Shown here one piece after another: positions 36,743-47,777 of a stretch of DNA of 64,000 bases. Under the pieces are notes generated by a model. The model ran no database searches, had not been told where the DNA came from, and saw only the letters and a list, made by a program, of their open reading frames with translations. Position 1 is the stretch's first letter, and each line of letters begins with the position of its first letter. A program made the position numbers and the translations under genes. The DNA is from CAVSRC01 sp963798195 (GTDB lineage Bacteria; Pseudomonadota; Alphaproteobacteria; Rhizobiales; Kaistiaceae): assembly GCA_963798195.1 (NCBI GenBank), contig CAWCSF010000006.1, positions 248,001 to 312,000 on the forward strand, in the 5' to 3' direction.

Positions 36743-39700
36743 ATGAAAACCATCGAAGCCGCCAGCACCGCCCGCCGCAACCGCATTCTCGGCGCGGCCC
36801 GCCGCAAGCTCCGCCCGAGCGGCGATGACAAGCTGACGGCAGAAGTGCTCGGCGACCTCTATCGCCGCACCAGCGTCGAGGATCTCGAACCGTATGCCGC
36901 GGACGAGATCGCCGACTTCGCCCGCTCCGCAACCGCGCTCCTCAAGCAGCGCCAGCCGGGCAAGCCCGCGATTCGCGTCACCGATCCCGCCTTCGGCGGA
37001 CGTTCGCGGCACCACCAGGCGATCACGCTGATCGAGGTGCTCAACGACAACATGCCGTTCCTGGTCGATTCGATCATGAGCGAACTTCAGGATTTCGGCG
37101 CCACCATCCGCCTCGTCGCCCATCCGGTGGTGACCGTGTCGCGCGATGGCGACGGCAAGCTGAAGAACTACGCCGGCCTCGACCCGGCGAAGCCCGCCCG
37201 CGGGGCGATCCGCGAAAGCCTGGTCACCGTCCATGTCGAGCGGCTCGTCGGCGAGGCCGCCCGCGCCGAACTCGCCCGGCGGCTGGAGGAAATGCTGACC
37301 GAGGTCCGCCACGCCGTCGATGGCTGGCGGCCGATGCGGGCGCGGCTGGAGCAGGCGATCGCGGCCTACCAGAGCGCGCCGCTGCCGCTGCCCGAGGAAG
37401 AAGTCGCCGAGGCGATCGCCTTTCTCGCATGGCTGCTCGACAACAATTTCACGCTCCTCGGCATGCGCGAATACGATTTCGTCGGCGGCGCGCGTCATGG
37501 CGAACTGAAGCGCGCCGACCAACCCGGCCTCGGCATCCTCATGGATCCCGACGTGCGCGTGCTCAAGCGCGGCGCCGAGCCGGTAACCACCACCCCGGCG
37601 CTCCGCGAATTTCTCATGCGGCCGGAAGCCCTGATCATCACCAAGGCCAACATCCGCTCGCGCGTCCACCGCCGCGTCTACATGGACTATGTCGGCGTGA
37701 AGCTGTTCGGCCCGAGCGGCAAGCTCAGCGGCGAACTGCGCATCGTCGGGCTGTTCACCTCGACCGCCTACACCGAATTCCACGCGCACCATTCCGTTCC
37801 TGCGGCGCAAGGTCGATCGCGTTCTGGCGCGCGCCGGCTACGACCCGGAAGGCCATTCCGGCAAGGCGCTGGTCAACGTGGTGGAATCGCTTTCCGCGCG
37901 ACGAACTCTTCCAGATCGACGAAGATCTGCTGCTCACCTTCGCCCTGGAAATTCTGGCGCTGGAAGAGCGGCCGCGCGTGCGCGTGCTGGTGCGCCCGGA
38001 CAAGTTCGACCGCTACGTCTCGGTGATCGTCTTCGTGCCGCGTGACCGTTACGACAGCGTGGTGCGCGTCAGGATCGGCGCCTATCTGGCGGAAACGCTG
38101 GAGGGACGCATCTCGGCCTACTATCCGGCCTTCCCCGAGGCGATGCCGCTCGCCCGGGTGCATTTCATCATCGGTCGCGATGGCGGCAAGACACCGCGCC
38201 GCCCGCAGGCCGAACTGGAAGCCGGCATCTCGGCGCTCACGCGCACCTGGGCCGACGACCTCCACCACCTCCTCTTCACCAGCATGGACGAGCGGGCCGC
38301 CGCGACGCTGCTTGCCCGCTACGGCGAGGCCTTCCCCGCCGCCTATCGCGACGATTTCCCCGCGCGTGCGGCGATCGACGACATCGCGATCTTCGAGAGC
38401 CTGTCGGAAGCGGATTCGCTGGCGGTCTCCTTCCACCGCGCCCAGCGCACCACGACCGCCGCCGTCGGCCTGCGGCTCGTCCATCACGCCACCCCGATCG
38501 CGTTGTCGGAGCGCGTGCCGATGCTGGAGGCGATGGGCTTCCGCGTCATCGACGAACGCAGTTACGAGATCCAGCCGGTCGAACGGCCGCCGGTGCACCT
38601 CCACGAGATGGCGCTTGAAAGCGCCGACGGCCTGGCCGTCGATCTTGGCCACCTCGGCAAGCTGCTGACCGAGTGCCTGCTCGCCGTGTGGCATGGCCGC
38701 GCCGAAAGCGACGCCTACAACGGCCTTGTCCTCAGCGCCGCGCTGGGATGGCGCGAGGCGGCGCTGCTGCGCAGCATCTCGCGCTATCTGCGCCAGGCAG
38801 GTGCACCCTATTCCCAGCACTACATGGCGACGACGCTGAACCGGCACGCCGCCATCGCCCGAAGCCTGGTGGAAATGTTCGCCGCGCGCCTCGACCCGCA
38901 TAACCGCGATGAGACCACGGCCGCCAACGCGCGGCAGGCGATCGACGCCGCGCTCGAGGCCGTCGACAGTCTCGACGAGGACCGCATTATCCGCCGCTTC
39001 GCCAATGCCATCGAGTCGATGCTGCGCACCAACTTCTACCAGCGGGCCGCCGATGGAAAGCCGCCCGCCGAGATCAGCTTCAAGCTCGAGTCGCGAAAAC
39101 TCGAGGCGTTGCCGGAGCCGCGCCCGTTCCGCGAAATCTTCGTGCACTCGCCGCGCCTCGACGGCGTCCACCTGCGCTTCGGGAAGGTCGCGCGCGGCGG
39201 CATCCGCTGGTCCGACCGGCCACAGGATTTCCGCACCGAGATTCTGGGACTGGTCAAGGCCCAGCAGGTCAAGAACGCGGTCATCGTTCCGGTCGGCGCC
39301 AAGGGCGGCTTCGTCGCCAAGCAATATCCGGCGGACGCCACGCGCGATGCGATCCTTGCCGAGGGCCAGGCAACCTATCGCGTCTTCATCCAGAGCCTGC
39401 TGGCGCTCACCGACAACATCGTCGGCGAAACCGTTAAGCCGCCGCCGCACACCGTGCGCCTCGATGACGACGATCCCTACTTCGTGGTCGCCGCCGACAA
39501 GGGCACCGCCACCTTCTCCGACATCGCCAACGAGATCGCCGTCGCCAACAAGTTCTGGCTCGGCGACGCTTTCGCCAGCGGCGGCTCCGCCGGCTACGAT
39601 CACAAGAAGATGGGCATCACCGCCCGCGGCGCGTGGGAAGCGGTGAAACGCCACTTCCGCGAACTCAACGTCGATATCCAGACGACGCCGTTCACCGCCG

Positions 39701-41580
39701 TCGGCGTCGGCGACATGTCCGGCGACGTCTTCGGCAACGGCATGCTGCTCTCGCCCGCGACCAAGCTGGTGGCGGCCTTTGACCACCGCGACATCTTCAT
39801 CGACCCGAACCCCGATCCGAAGACCAGCCTTGCCGAGCGGCAGCGCCTGTTCGATCTGCCGCGCTCCAGCTGGCAGGACTACGACGCCAAGAAAATCTCC
39901 GCCGGCGGCGGTATCTTCTCGCGGCGCGAGAAGGCCATTCGCCTCAGCCCGGAAGCGAGGGCCCTGCTCGGCATCGCCCGCGAGCGGCCCACGCCGCAGG
40001 AGGTCATGTCGGCGATCTTGCGCGCCAAAGTCGATCTGCTCTGGTTCGGGGGCATCGGCACCTACGTCAAGGCGACCGGCGAGAGTGACGAGGAGGTCGG
40101 CGATCGCGGCAACGATGCCATCCGCATCACCGCGAAAGAGATCGGCGCACGCGTCGTCGGCGAAGGCGCCAACCTCGCCATGACCCAGCGCGCCCGCATC
40201 GCCTACGGCCTTGCCGGCGGGCGCTGCAATTCCGACGCGATCGACAACTCGGCCGGCGTGAACACCTCGGACGTCGAGGTGAACATCAAGATCACCTTCC
40301 GCAACGCGCTCCGCGATGGCCGCATCGACATGCGCCGGCGCAACCGGCTGCTCAAGGCGATGACCGGCAACGTCAGCGCGCTGGTCCTGCGCAACAACTA
40401 TCTCCAGACCCTGGCGATCTCGCTCACCGAACGCCGCGGCTTCGAGGATTTCTCCTTCCAGCTCCGCATGATGCAGGAACTGGAAGCGCGCGGCCTGCTC
40501 AACCGCGCCGTCGAGACGCTGCCCGACGACGCCGGCATGGCCGAGCGCCAGAAGGCCGGGCGCCCGCTGACCCGCGCCGAGATCGGCGTGCTTCTTGCCT
40601 ACGCCAAGATCGTCCTCCTCGACGATCTGCTCGCCAGCGACGTCACCGAGGACCCGGCGCTCGAGGGCGAGCTCGTCCGCTACTTCCCCGAACGCATGCG
40701 CGCGGAATGGGCCAGCGACATCGCCAGCCACCGCCTGCGTCGCGAGATCATCGCGACCCAGCTCGCCAACGCCATGATCAACCGCGGCGGGGCGACCTAC
40801 CTGACCCGCGTCTCCGACCGCACCGGCGCCGACGCCGCGGCGATCGCGCGCGCCTATGTCGTGGCACGCGACGTCTTCGCCCTGCACGACCTCGACGCCG
40901 CGATCGACGCGCTCGACAACCGCATCTCCGGCGACACGCAGCTCGAACTCTACCGCGCCGTGCAGGATCTCCTGCTGTCAGCGACCGTCTGGTTCCTGCG
41001 CAACACATCGTTCGCCGGAGGCATCGGTGCGGTCGCGGAGACCTTCCGCGGCGCCATTGTCGAGATCGGGTCCGGTCTCGACGCGCTGATGCCCGAGCGC
41101 ATCGCGGCCCGCGTCACCGAACGGCAGGACGCCTACCACGCGGCCGGTGTCCCCGAGGCGCTGGCGAGAGACCTGGCGCGCCTGCCGGTGCTCGCCGGGG
41201 TGCCCGACATGGTGCTGGTCGCGCAAAGTGCCGACTGTCCGCTGGCGCGCGCCGCGGCCACCCATTTCGAGATTGCCCAGCGGCTCCGCATCGCCCGCGT
41301 CGAGGCGCTTGGAACGTCGCTGCCAGTTACCGATTACTACGACGGCCTTGCCCTCGATCGCGCCATGGAGATGCTGGCGGCGACCCATCGCAGGATCACC
41401 ACCGAGGTGCTTGCCGCCGGGGGAGGAGCCGAAGCGCCGCTGGAGGTCTGGCTTGATCGCCACAAGGCGAGCGTCGACCGCCTCCTCGATGCTGTTGCCG
41501 GCATCACGGAAAGCGACGAGCTGAGCGTCGCCCGGCTGGTGGTCGCCTCGAACCTGCTGGCTGACCTCACCCGCGCCTGA
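36743..41580 (+). pseudogene. gdhB: NAD-specific glutamate dehydrogenase, large type (two frameshifts, probably sequence errors)
   Basis: The large (about 180 kDa) NAD-dependent glutamate dehydrogenase that deaminates glutamate to 2-oxoglutarate and ammonia. Repairing two single-base insertions gives 1,611 residues, the normal size. Break 1 is the CC at 37789-37790 (repair reads EFHAHIPFLRRKVDRVLARA); break 2 is near 37890 (repair reads VNVVESFPRDELFQIDEDLL). Core catalytic features are intact: FGKVARGGIRWSDRPQDFRT, PVGAKGGFVAKQYP, GVGDMSGDVFGNGMLLS and VVGEGANLAMTQRARI. Long N-terminal ACT-like and C-terminal regulatory regions flank the core. It stands 49 bases after the cupin gene; no regulator is evident. 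Confidence 0.9.
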
Positions 41581-41641
41581 GACGATGGCGCCTGGCCAAG
41601 CGCTCGCAGTTTCCGGCAGCGTCCGCTAGGTTGCCGGCCGC

Positions 41642-43669
41642 ATGAGCAGCACCATGGGAACCCGGGGCGGCACGGCCCAATCCGCGATCGAACGCCTGCT
41701 GACGGAGGCGGTGGAGCACATCCGTGCCGGACGGCTCGACCAGGCCGCCTCGGTGCTGTCTTCGGGTGGCGGACAGGCGCTCCGCAATCCGGTCGGCCGC
41801 AACATCATGGGCGACATCCGCCTGAAGCAGGGCCGGCCGCGCGACGCGCTCAGGGAATTCGACGCCGCCCTCGGCATGGCCGCGTCGTTTCCTGAGGCCC
41901 ATTGCAACCGCGGCGTTGCCTTGCAGGAACTCGGTAGGCTGGCCGATGCGCTGGCGGCCGAGGACAAGGCGCTGGGCTACCGCCCCAACTACCCGATGGC
42001 GCACTACAATCGCGGCAACATCCTGAAAGAGCTCGGCCGAACGGACGACGCCATCGCGGCCTATGACCGGGCGTTGAAGGTCCAGCCGGCGTTCCCCGAA
42101 GCGCTGGTCAATCGCGGCAACGCCGTGCTGGGTGCCGGCAAGGCGCTTTCCGCCCTGACCGACTTCCAGAAGGCCATTGCCATGCGGCCGGCCTATGTCG
42201 AGGCCCATGTCGGTTCGGCCGATGCGCATCGGCGGCTCAACCAGCTTGGCGAAGGCCTCTCGAGTGCCGACCGCGCGCTCGAGATCGAGGCCGACGAGCG
42301 CAGCGCGCTGCTGGTGAAGACCGTGATCCTGCGCGACGCGGAGCGCTACGATGAGGCGCTTGCTGTTGGCGACCGGCTGGTGGCCCGGGACGCGGCCGAT
42401 TTCGCCGGGCACACCGCGCGCGCCCATGCGCTGTTGAAACTCAAGCGCCTCGACGAGGCCCTTGCCGCCGCCGACGAGGCGATACGCGTCGCGCCCAAAC
42501 GGCACGAGGGCTACACCGTGCGCGCTATGGTTCTCGTCGATTTCGGCCGGTTCGAAGAGGTGGAACGGGCGCTGGCCACCGCCGAGCGCCTCGGCGCATC
42601 CAGCGCCGAACACCACAATACCCGCGCCGTCGCGCTCACGGAGGCGGGACGGCTGGAGGAAGCGCTGGCTGCCTACGGCCGGGCGATCGCGGGCGAACCG
42701 GACTTTCCCATGTATTGGCACAACCGGTCGTTCGTGCGGCTCGCGTTGGGTGACTTCGAGCAGGGTTGGGCCGAGCACGAAATACGTCTGAAGGCTCCCC
42801 GGTTCAGCCGCCCGGATTTTCTCAGGCTTGCCCCGCTGTGGAGCGGAGAGGAGTTGCGCGGCAAGAGGTTGCTGCTCTACTCGGAGCAGGGCCACGGCGA
42901 CACCATCCAGTTTGTCCGCTATGTGCCGATCATCGCGGAGCGCGGCCCGCACATCTCGCTGGTCGTACACGAGGCGCTGCGCCGTCTGTTCGCCGACAAC
43001 TTTCCCGACATAGACGTTTCGAGCGATCTCGGCATGCGCACCGGCTTCGACTACCAGGCGCCACTGATGAGCCTGGCTTACATGTTCGGGTCGACAAGCG
43101 AATCCGACATCCCCCGTGACGTCCCCTACCTCCTTGCCGACGACGAGCGCGTCGCCCGCTGGCGCGAACGCCTTGGCATCGAAGGTTTCAGGGTCGGCAT
43201 CGGCTGGCAGGGAAACCCGCAATACGCAGGCGACCGTTTCCGCTCGATCCCCCTCGCCGCTTTCGCACCGCTGGCCGCCGTTCCCGGCGTGCGCCTGATC
43301 AGCCTGCAATCGCAGCAGGGCCTGGAGCAACTCGACAGCCTGCCCGCCGGCATGGAGGTCGAGACCCTCGGCGAACCGATCGTCAACAACCCCGACGGCT
43401 TCCGCGAGGTGGCGGCGGTCATGGCCAACCTCGACCTGCTCATCACCTCGGACAGCGGACCAGCCCATCTCGCCGGCGCAATGGGCAGACCGACCTGGGT
43501 CGCCCTCCGCGACCAGCCGGACTGGCGGTGGCTCGTCGGCCGCACCGATACGCCGTGGTATCCGACCATGCGCCTCTTTCGCCAGAAGACGCGCGGCGAC
43601 TGGGCGCCCGTGTTCGATGAGATCGCGGCCGCGCTCGCCGACATGGTGACGCGCAGGACCCCGCAGTGA
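41642..43669 (+). CDS. TPR repeat protein with C-terminal glycosyltransferase-like domain
   Basis: A 675-residue protein. Residues about 15-390 hold some ten tetratricopeptide repeats (for example ALGYRPNYPMAHYNRGNILK, ALKVQPAFPEALVNRGNAVL). Residues 400-675 form a GT-B-like domain related to glycosyltransferase family 9: LLLYSEQGHGDTIQFVRYVP, VGIGWQGNPQYAGDRFRSIP, LLITSDSGPAHLAGAMGRPT and the final TPWYPTMRLFRQ. Proteins of this plan are common in alphaproteobacteria and may glycosylate surface or flagellar proteins; the acceptor is unknown. Its stop overlaps the GTG start of a paralogue by four bases. Confidence 0.88.
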   Translation: MSSTMGTRGGTAQSAIERLLTEAVEHIRAGRLDQAASVLSSGGGQALRNPVGRNIMGDIRLKQGRPRDALREFDAALGMAASFPEAHCNRGVALQELGRLADALAAEDKALGYRPNYPMAHYNRGNILKELGRTDDAIAAYDRALKVQPAFPEALVNRGNAVLGAGKALSALTDFQKAIAMRPAYVEAHVGSADAHRRLNQLGEGLSSADRALEIEADERSALLVKTVILRDAERYDEALAVGDRLVARDAADFAGHTARAHALLKLKRLDEALAAADEAIRVAPKRHEGYTVRAMVLVDFGRFEEVERALATAERLGASSAEHHNTRAVALTEAGRLEEALAAYGRAIAGEPDFPMYWHNRSFVRLALGDFEQGWAEHEIRLKAPRFSRPDFLRLAPLWSGEELRGKRLLLYSEQGHGDTIQFVRYVPIIAERGPHISLVVHEALRRLFADNFPDIDVSSDLGMRTGFDYQAPLMSLAYMFGSTSESDIPRDVPYLLADDERVARWRERLGIEGFRVGIGWQGNPQYAGDRFRSIPLAAFAPLAAVPGVRLISLQSQQGLEQLDSLPAGMEVETLGEPIVNNPDGFREVAAVMANLDLLITSDSGPAHLAGAMGRPTWVALRDQPDWRWLVGRTDTPWYPTMRLFRQKTRGDWAPVFDEIAAALADMVTRRTPQ

Positions 43670-45462
43670 ACGCAAGCCGCACGCCCGGCAACGAGGCGGC
43701 CATCGCAGACAGCATCCGGCGCGCCATGGCGCTCGCCCAGGCCGGACGCTTGCGCGACGCGATCGCGGGCCTTCAAAACGACCGTGGCGTCCTTGGCCAT
43801 CCCGGCGGATGCAACATGCTCGGCGTGCTCCACATGCAGGCCGGCGAACCGGATGCCGCGCTTCGCTGCTTCGACCGCGCCGTCGGCGCCGCGCCGGACT
43901 TCGCCGACGGCCACTGCAATCGTGGCGTCGTGCTCCAGCAAGCCGGTCGCCTCGACGACGCGCTCGCCGCCTATGACCGGACGTTGCGCGTTGCCCCGGA
44001 TCACCCGAACGCGCTCTTCAATCGCGGCATCGTGCTGAGGTTGCTCGGCCGGCCTGACGAGGCGCTCGCGGCGTTCGACCGCGTGCTCGCGACGCAACCG
44101 CGGAACGCCGAAGCGTTGCTGAAGCGCGCCTACCTGCGGAGCGAGCGCGGCGACTACGCCGCGGCACTAGAGGATTTCGCCCGCGTCCTCGGGCTTGATC
44201 CACCCAATCTCGAAGCCGCCTTCGGCCGCGTTTCAACGCTGGTCGCGTTGGGCCGGCTTGCGGAAGCGCTGGAAGGCATTGACCGCATCGTTGCGGCCCA
44301 GCCGGCCAGCGCCGATGCGCAGTTGGTTCGCGGGCAGATTCTGGTCGACCTCGACCGCGAGGCCGAAGCACTGGCGGCTATCGCGCCGGTCGTCGCATCC
44401 GGCCGGGGTGGCGCCAAGGTGGCGATCCTCCAGGCCGCTTTGTCGTGGCGCACCGGGCGACGCGACGAAGCCATCGCCATCCTGGATGCGGTCGCGCGAT
44501 CCGGAACGGACGATGTTCAGGTTCAGCAGGCGATGGCGCAATACCTGCTCGCGGTCGGCGATTTCCACCGCGGCTGGGTAGCGTACGAACACCGCGGCGA
44601 TTCCTATGGCACACGGCATTCCGAGATCGAGACGCGGGCGCCGCGATGGACGGGCGGCGATATCGCCGGCAAGACGATACTCGTCTGCGCCGAGCAGGGC
44701 ATCGGCGACACGCTCCAGTTCGTCCGCTTCCTCGCGCCCCTGCGGGCGCGAGAAGCTGAGATCAGGATGCTGGTGCAGCCTGTGCTGCTGCGGCTCATGG
44801 AATCGCTGCCCGTGTCTGTCGCCTGGTTCGACAGCGCTGCCGACGTCGGCGCGGTCGATTTCCAGATACCGCTTCTGAGCCTCCCGCGCGTCTTCGGGAC
44901 GACGCTGGAAACGATTCCCGGCGAGGTGCCGTATCTCTTCGCCGAACCCGCGCGCGTGGCCGACTGGCGCGCGCGCATCGGCCAGCGCGGTTTCAGGATC
45001 GGCGTCGTCTGGCAGGGCAACCCGAAATACAAGAACGACCGCCGCCGTTCGGCGCCGCTCCGCCACTACGCCGCATTGGCGGGCGTGCCGGGAGTCCGCC
45101 TCATCAGCCTGCAGGCCGCGCACGGCCTCGACCAACTCGACGATTTGCCGGAAGGCATGGCGGTCGAAATGCTCGGCGACAGGATCGCCGCCAATCCCGA
45201 TGGCATCTCCGAGATCGCCGCCGCAATGGCGAGTCTCGATCTCGTCGTCACCTCGGACACGGCCATTGCGCATCTCGCCGGAGCGCTCGGCCACCCGGTC
45301 TGGGTCGCCCTGTCGGACGATCCCGACTGGCGCTGGATGATCGGGCGGGACGACTCGCCGTGGTACCCGACCATGCGGCTCTTCCGTCAGAAGGTGCGGG
45401 GGGACTGGGCCGGCGTCTTCGCGGAGATCGCCGCCGCGGCCGATGCGATGGCGCGGCGCTAG
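43666..45462 (+). CDS. TPR repeat protein with C-terminal glycosyltransferase-like domain, paralogue
   Basis: A 598-residue paralogue of the preceding gene with the same plan but about two fewer repeats. TPR region: residues 20-310. The C-terminal domain shows the matching motifs ILVCAEQGIGDTLQFVRFLA, GVVWQGNPKYKNDRRRSAPL, LVVTSDTAIAHLAGALGHPV and SPWYPTMRLFRQKVRGDWA. The GTG start at 43666 lies in GTGA, so translation is coupled to the upstream gene. Its TAG stop shares a CTAG with the stop of the convergent monooxygenase. The tandem pair points to duplication with divergence in acceptor binding. Confidence 0.88.
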   Translation: MNASRTPGNEAAIADSIRRAMALAQAGRLRDAIAGLQNDRGVLGHPGGCNMLGVLHMQAGEPDAALRCFDRAVGAAPDFADGHCNRGVVLQQAGRLDDALAAYDRTLRVAPDHPNALFNRGIVLRLLGRPDEALAAFDRVLATQPRNAEALLKRAYLRSERGDYAAALEDFARVLGLDPPNLEAAFGRVSTLVALGRLAEALEGIDRIVAAQPASADAQLVRGQILVDLDREAEALAAIAPVVASGRGGAKVAILQAALSWRTGRRDEAIAILDAVARSGTDDVQVQQAMAQYLLAVGDFHRGWVAYEHRGDSYGTRHSEIETRAPRWTGGDIAGKTILVCAEQGIGDTLQFVRFLAPLRAREAEIRMLVQPVLLRLMESLPVSVAWFDSAADVGAVDFQIPLLSLPRVFGTTLETIPGEVPYLFAEPARVADWRARIGQRGFRIGVVWQGNPKYKNDRRRSAPLRHYAALAGVPGVRLISLQAAHGLDQLDDLPEGMAVEMLGDRIAANPDGISEIAAAMASLDLVVTSDTAIAHLAGALGHPVWVALSDDPDWRWMIGRDDSPWYPTMRLFRQKVRGDWAGVFAEIAAAADAMARR

Positions 45463-46691
45463 ATCGGCTCGCCGCGCAGCAGGCGTGGCGCTGCACCGGC
45501 AGCGCCCGACGCCTCGCCGATGAACCAGTCCTTGAGGCGCGGCAGGCGATCGACAAGCCCAAGGCCGACGTCGCGCACGATGCGCAGCGCCGGATTGTCG
45601 TTCGAGAACAGCCGGTTCAGCCCATCCGTAACCAAACCCATTTCCAGCGTGTCGTACCGCCGCCACGCCTGGTAACGCTCCAGCACGGTCAGCGCCCCGA
45701 TATCGAGACCGAGCCGATGGGCCTCGACGATGGTCTCGGCCAGCGCCGCGACATCGCGATAGCCGAGGTTGAGCCCCTGCCCCGCGATCGGATGGACCGT
45801 ATGGGCGGCATCGCCGACCAGCGCGAGGCGTGGCTTGACGAAGTTCCGCGCGATCGACAGCGACAGCGGAAAGGCACGCGGCGTGTCGATGATCTCGAGC
45901 CCGCCGAGGCGATGGCCGAAACGCCGCTCGAGCTCGACGGTGAACACGAGCCGGTCGCCCGCCACCAGCCGATCTGCCTTGTCGGTTGGCTCAGTCCACA
46001 CCAGCGATGCGCGATTGCCCTTCATTGGCAGGATCGCGAACGGGCCGCCCGGCAGAAAATGCTCCTCGGCGCGCCCATTGTGCGGCCGCTCGTGCGCCAC
46101 GGTCGCGACGATGCCGGACTGCCCGTAGGACCAGCCATACGTCCCGATGCCGGCAATCCCGCGCAGTCGGGAACGGGCACCGTCGGCCGCCACCAGCAGC
46201 CGCGCCGCGCGTGTCCCGCCGCTGCGCGTGCGTGCCGTGGCCTGTGCGCCATCCACGGAGAAGTCGCGCACCGCATCGCCTTCGATCAGCCGCACACCGG
46301 CATTTACGGCCGCGGAGCGCAGTGCCTCGACCACGATGCCGTCGGACACTACGTGCGCCGTTGCCTCACCATGATCCATGCCCGTCGCGAATGTCAGGAA
46401 GACCGGCCGTGCCACATCGCGCGTGCGGCTGTCGGTGACGATCATCGCCGTCACCGGCTGCGCCGCATCGGCAACCGCCGCCCACACGCCGAGGCGCTCC
46501 AGCATCAACCTTCCGCCGGCGGTGATCGTGGAAGCACGCCCCGCCCGGCCCGCACCCGCCGGCGCGGCATCGACTACGGTTACCGCCATGCCGGGCGCCG
46601 ACTGGACGAGCGCCAGCGCCAGCGCCAGCCCAACCTGGCCACCGCCCGCGATCAGAACGTCATCCGGTCGTTTTGCGTCGTTCGTGCTCAT
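45459..46691 (-). CDS. UbiH/UbiF/COQ6 family FAD-dependent monooxygenase
   Basis: A 410-residue flavoprotein hydroxylase, probably adding a hydroxyl in ubiquinone synthesis. The dinucleotide motif VLIAGGGQVGLALALALV is at residues 12-29, the middle DG motif in LLVAADGARSRLRGIAG near residue 160, and the second FAD motif LALVGDAAHTVHPIAGQGLNLGYRD near residue 285, all diagnostic. Start is the ATG at 46691 (MSTNDAKRPDD); the longer frame upstream is antisense to the thioesterase. Which ring position it hydroxylates cannot be told. Divergent from tesB. Confidence 0.9.
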   Translation of the reverse strand: MSTNDAKRPDDVLIAGGGQVGLALALALVQSAPGMAVTVVDAAPAGAGRAGRASTITAGGRLMLERLGVWAAVADAAQPVTAMIVTDSRTRDVARPVFLTFATGMDHGEATAHVVSDGIVVEALRSAAVNAGVRLIEGDAVRDFSVDGAQATARTRSGGTRAARLLVAADGARSRLRGIAGIGTYGWSYGQSGIVATVAHERPHNGRAEEHFLPGGPFAILPMKGNRASLVWTEPTDKADRLVAGDRLVFTVELERRFGHRLGGLEIIDTPRAFPLSLSIARNFVKPRLALVGDAAHTVHPIAGQGLNLGYRDVAALAETIVEAHRLGLDIGALTVLERYQAWRRYDTLEMGLVTDGLNRLFSNDNPALRIVRDVGLGLVDRLPRLKDWFIGEASGAAGAAPRLLRGEPI

Positions 46692-46783
46692 GCCTGCCGT
46701 GCCTGGGGCGCGCTTGACACCCGCCCGTGGGGCTGGTCGAAAGATGGCCCTACCCGCCGCAGCGGACAACGGCAAGCGGTCGC

Positions 46784-47662
46784 ATGCCCGTCGCCATCGA
46801 CAATCTCCTCTCCATTCTCGACCTCGAACCGCTGGAACACAATCTGTACCGCGGGTTGAGCCCGCAGGTCGGCTGGCAGCGTGTCTTCGGCGGACAGGTG
46901 ATCGGCCAGGCGCTGGTGGCAGCGGCGCGCACTGTCGAGGGGCGCATCGCCCATTCGCTGCACGCATACTTCATGCTGCCGGGCGATCCGTCCGTCCCCA
47001 TCATTTACGAAGTCGACCGCATCCGCGACGGCAGGAGCTTCACCACCCGCCGCGTCGTAGCGATCCAGCATGGCCAGGCCATCTTCTCCATGTCGGCATC
47101 CTTCCAGGCGGAGGAACCGGGTCTCGACCACCAGATCAAGATGCCCGACGTGCCCATGCCGGAAGATCTGCCGGCCGAGATGGACATCGCACGTCTCTAC
47201 CTTCAGGGCGCCCCCGAGTCGGTCCGCCGGTATTGGGAGCGCGAACGGCCGATCGAACTCCGCCCCGTCGATCTTCGCCATTACCAGGGGCGTGAAGCGC
47301 TGGAACCCGTGCAGAATGTTTGGGTGCGCACGACAGGGCCGCTGCCGGACGATCCGGAGATCCACCGCTGTGTCCTCGCCTATGCCTCGGACATGACTCT
47401 GCTCGACACATCCATGTTCGCCCATGGCCGCTCGATCTTCGACCCGGACCTCCAGGCAGCCAGCCTCGACCACGCCCTGTGGTTTCACCGTCCGTTCCGC
47501 GCCGACGAGTGGTTGCTCTACGCCGAGGACAGCCCATCGGCGTCCGGGGGCCGCGGCTTCACCCGCGGCAGCCTTTTCACCCGCGATGGGGTGCTGGTCG
47601 CCTCGGTAGCGCAGGAAGGCCTGATCCGGCTTCGCCCGGATCGGCTGTCGCCCAAGCTTTAG
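46784..47662 (+). CDS. tesB: acyl-CoA thioesterase II
   Basis: A 292-residue double hot-dog thioesterase that hydrolyses medium- and long-chain acyl-CoA. Hallmarks are FGGQVIGQALVAAARTV near residue 32, HSLHAYFMLPGDP near residue 56, and DRIRDGRSFTTRRVVAIQHG near 77; the C-terminal half has LAYASDMTLLDTS, containing the catalytic aspartate region, and SLDHALWFHRPFR. Length is close to E. coli TesB. Start is the ATG at 46784 (MPVAIDNLL); a 46727 start would add 19 unlikely residues. The upstream gap to ubiH is 92 bases. Confidence 0.94.
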   Translation: MPVAIDNLLSILDLEPLEHNLYRGLSPQVGWQRVFGGQVIGQALVAAARTVEGRIAHSLHAYFMLPGDPSVPIIYEVDRIRDGRSFTTRRVVAIQHGQAIFSMSASFQAEEPGLDHQIKMPDVPMPEDLPAEMDIARLYLQGAPESVRRYWERERPIELRPVDLRHYQGREALEPVQNVWVRTTGPLPDDPEIHRCVLAYASDMTLLDTSMFAHGRSIFDPDLQAASLDHALWFHRPFRADEWLLYAEDSPSASGGRGFTRGSLFTRDGVLVASVAQEGLIRLRPDRLSPKL

Positions 47663-47708
47663 GCAAATCGACTTTTTTGCATAATAATTGGGCGACTGAG
47701 TCGGCGAA

Positions 47709-47722
47709 TTGGCGTCCGCCAA
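47709..47722. repeat. 14-base palindrome upstream of glnK
   Basis: TTGGCG-TC-CGCCAA, a perfect inverted repeat about 70 bases upstream of the sigma-54-like element. A second inverted repeat, CCTGC-N7-GCAGG, lies at 47742-47758. Either could bind a regulator such as NtrC, but neither matches the usual NtrC consensus. Confidence 0.4.
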
Positions 47723-47777
47723 CGATCGTGGCAGAAAAGTGCCTGCCAATTCAGCAGGTTAAGCCGCCCCGCCACGA

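Noticed and set aside
37873..40887. A 1,004-codon minus-strand open frame antisense to glutamate dehydrogenase
   Set aside because: No recognisable domain; the plus strand encodes the full catalytic core of the dehydrogenase.
41567..43675. A 702-codon minus-strand open frame antisense to the first TPR gene
   Set aside because: Repeats in it mirror the TPR repeats of the plus strand; no family signature.
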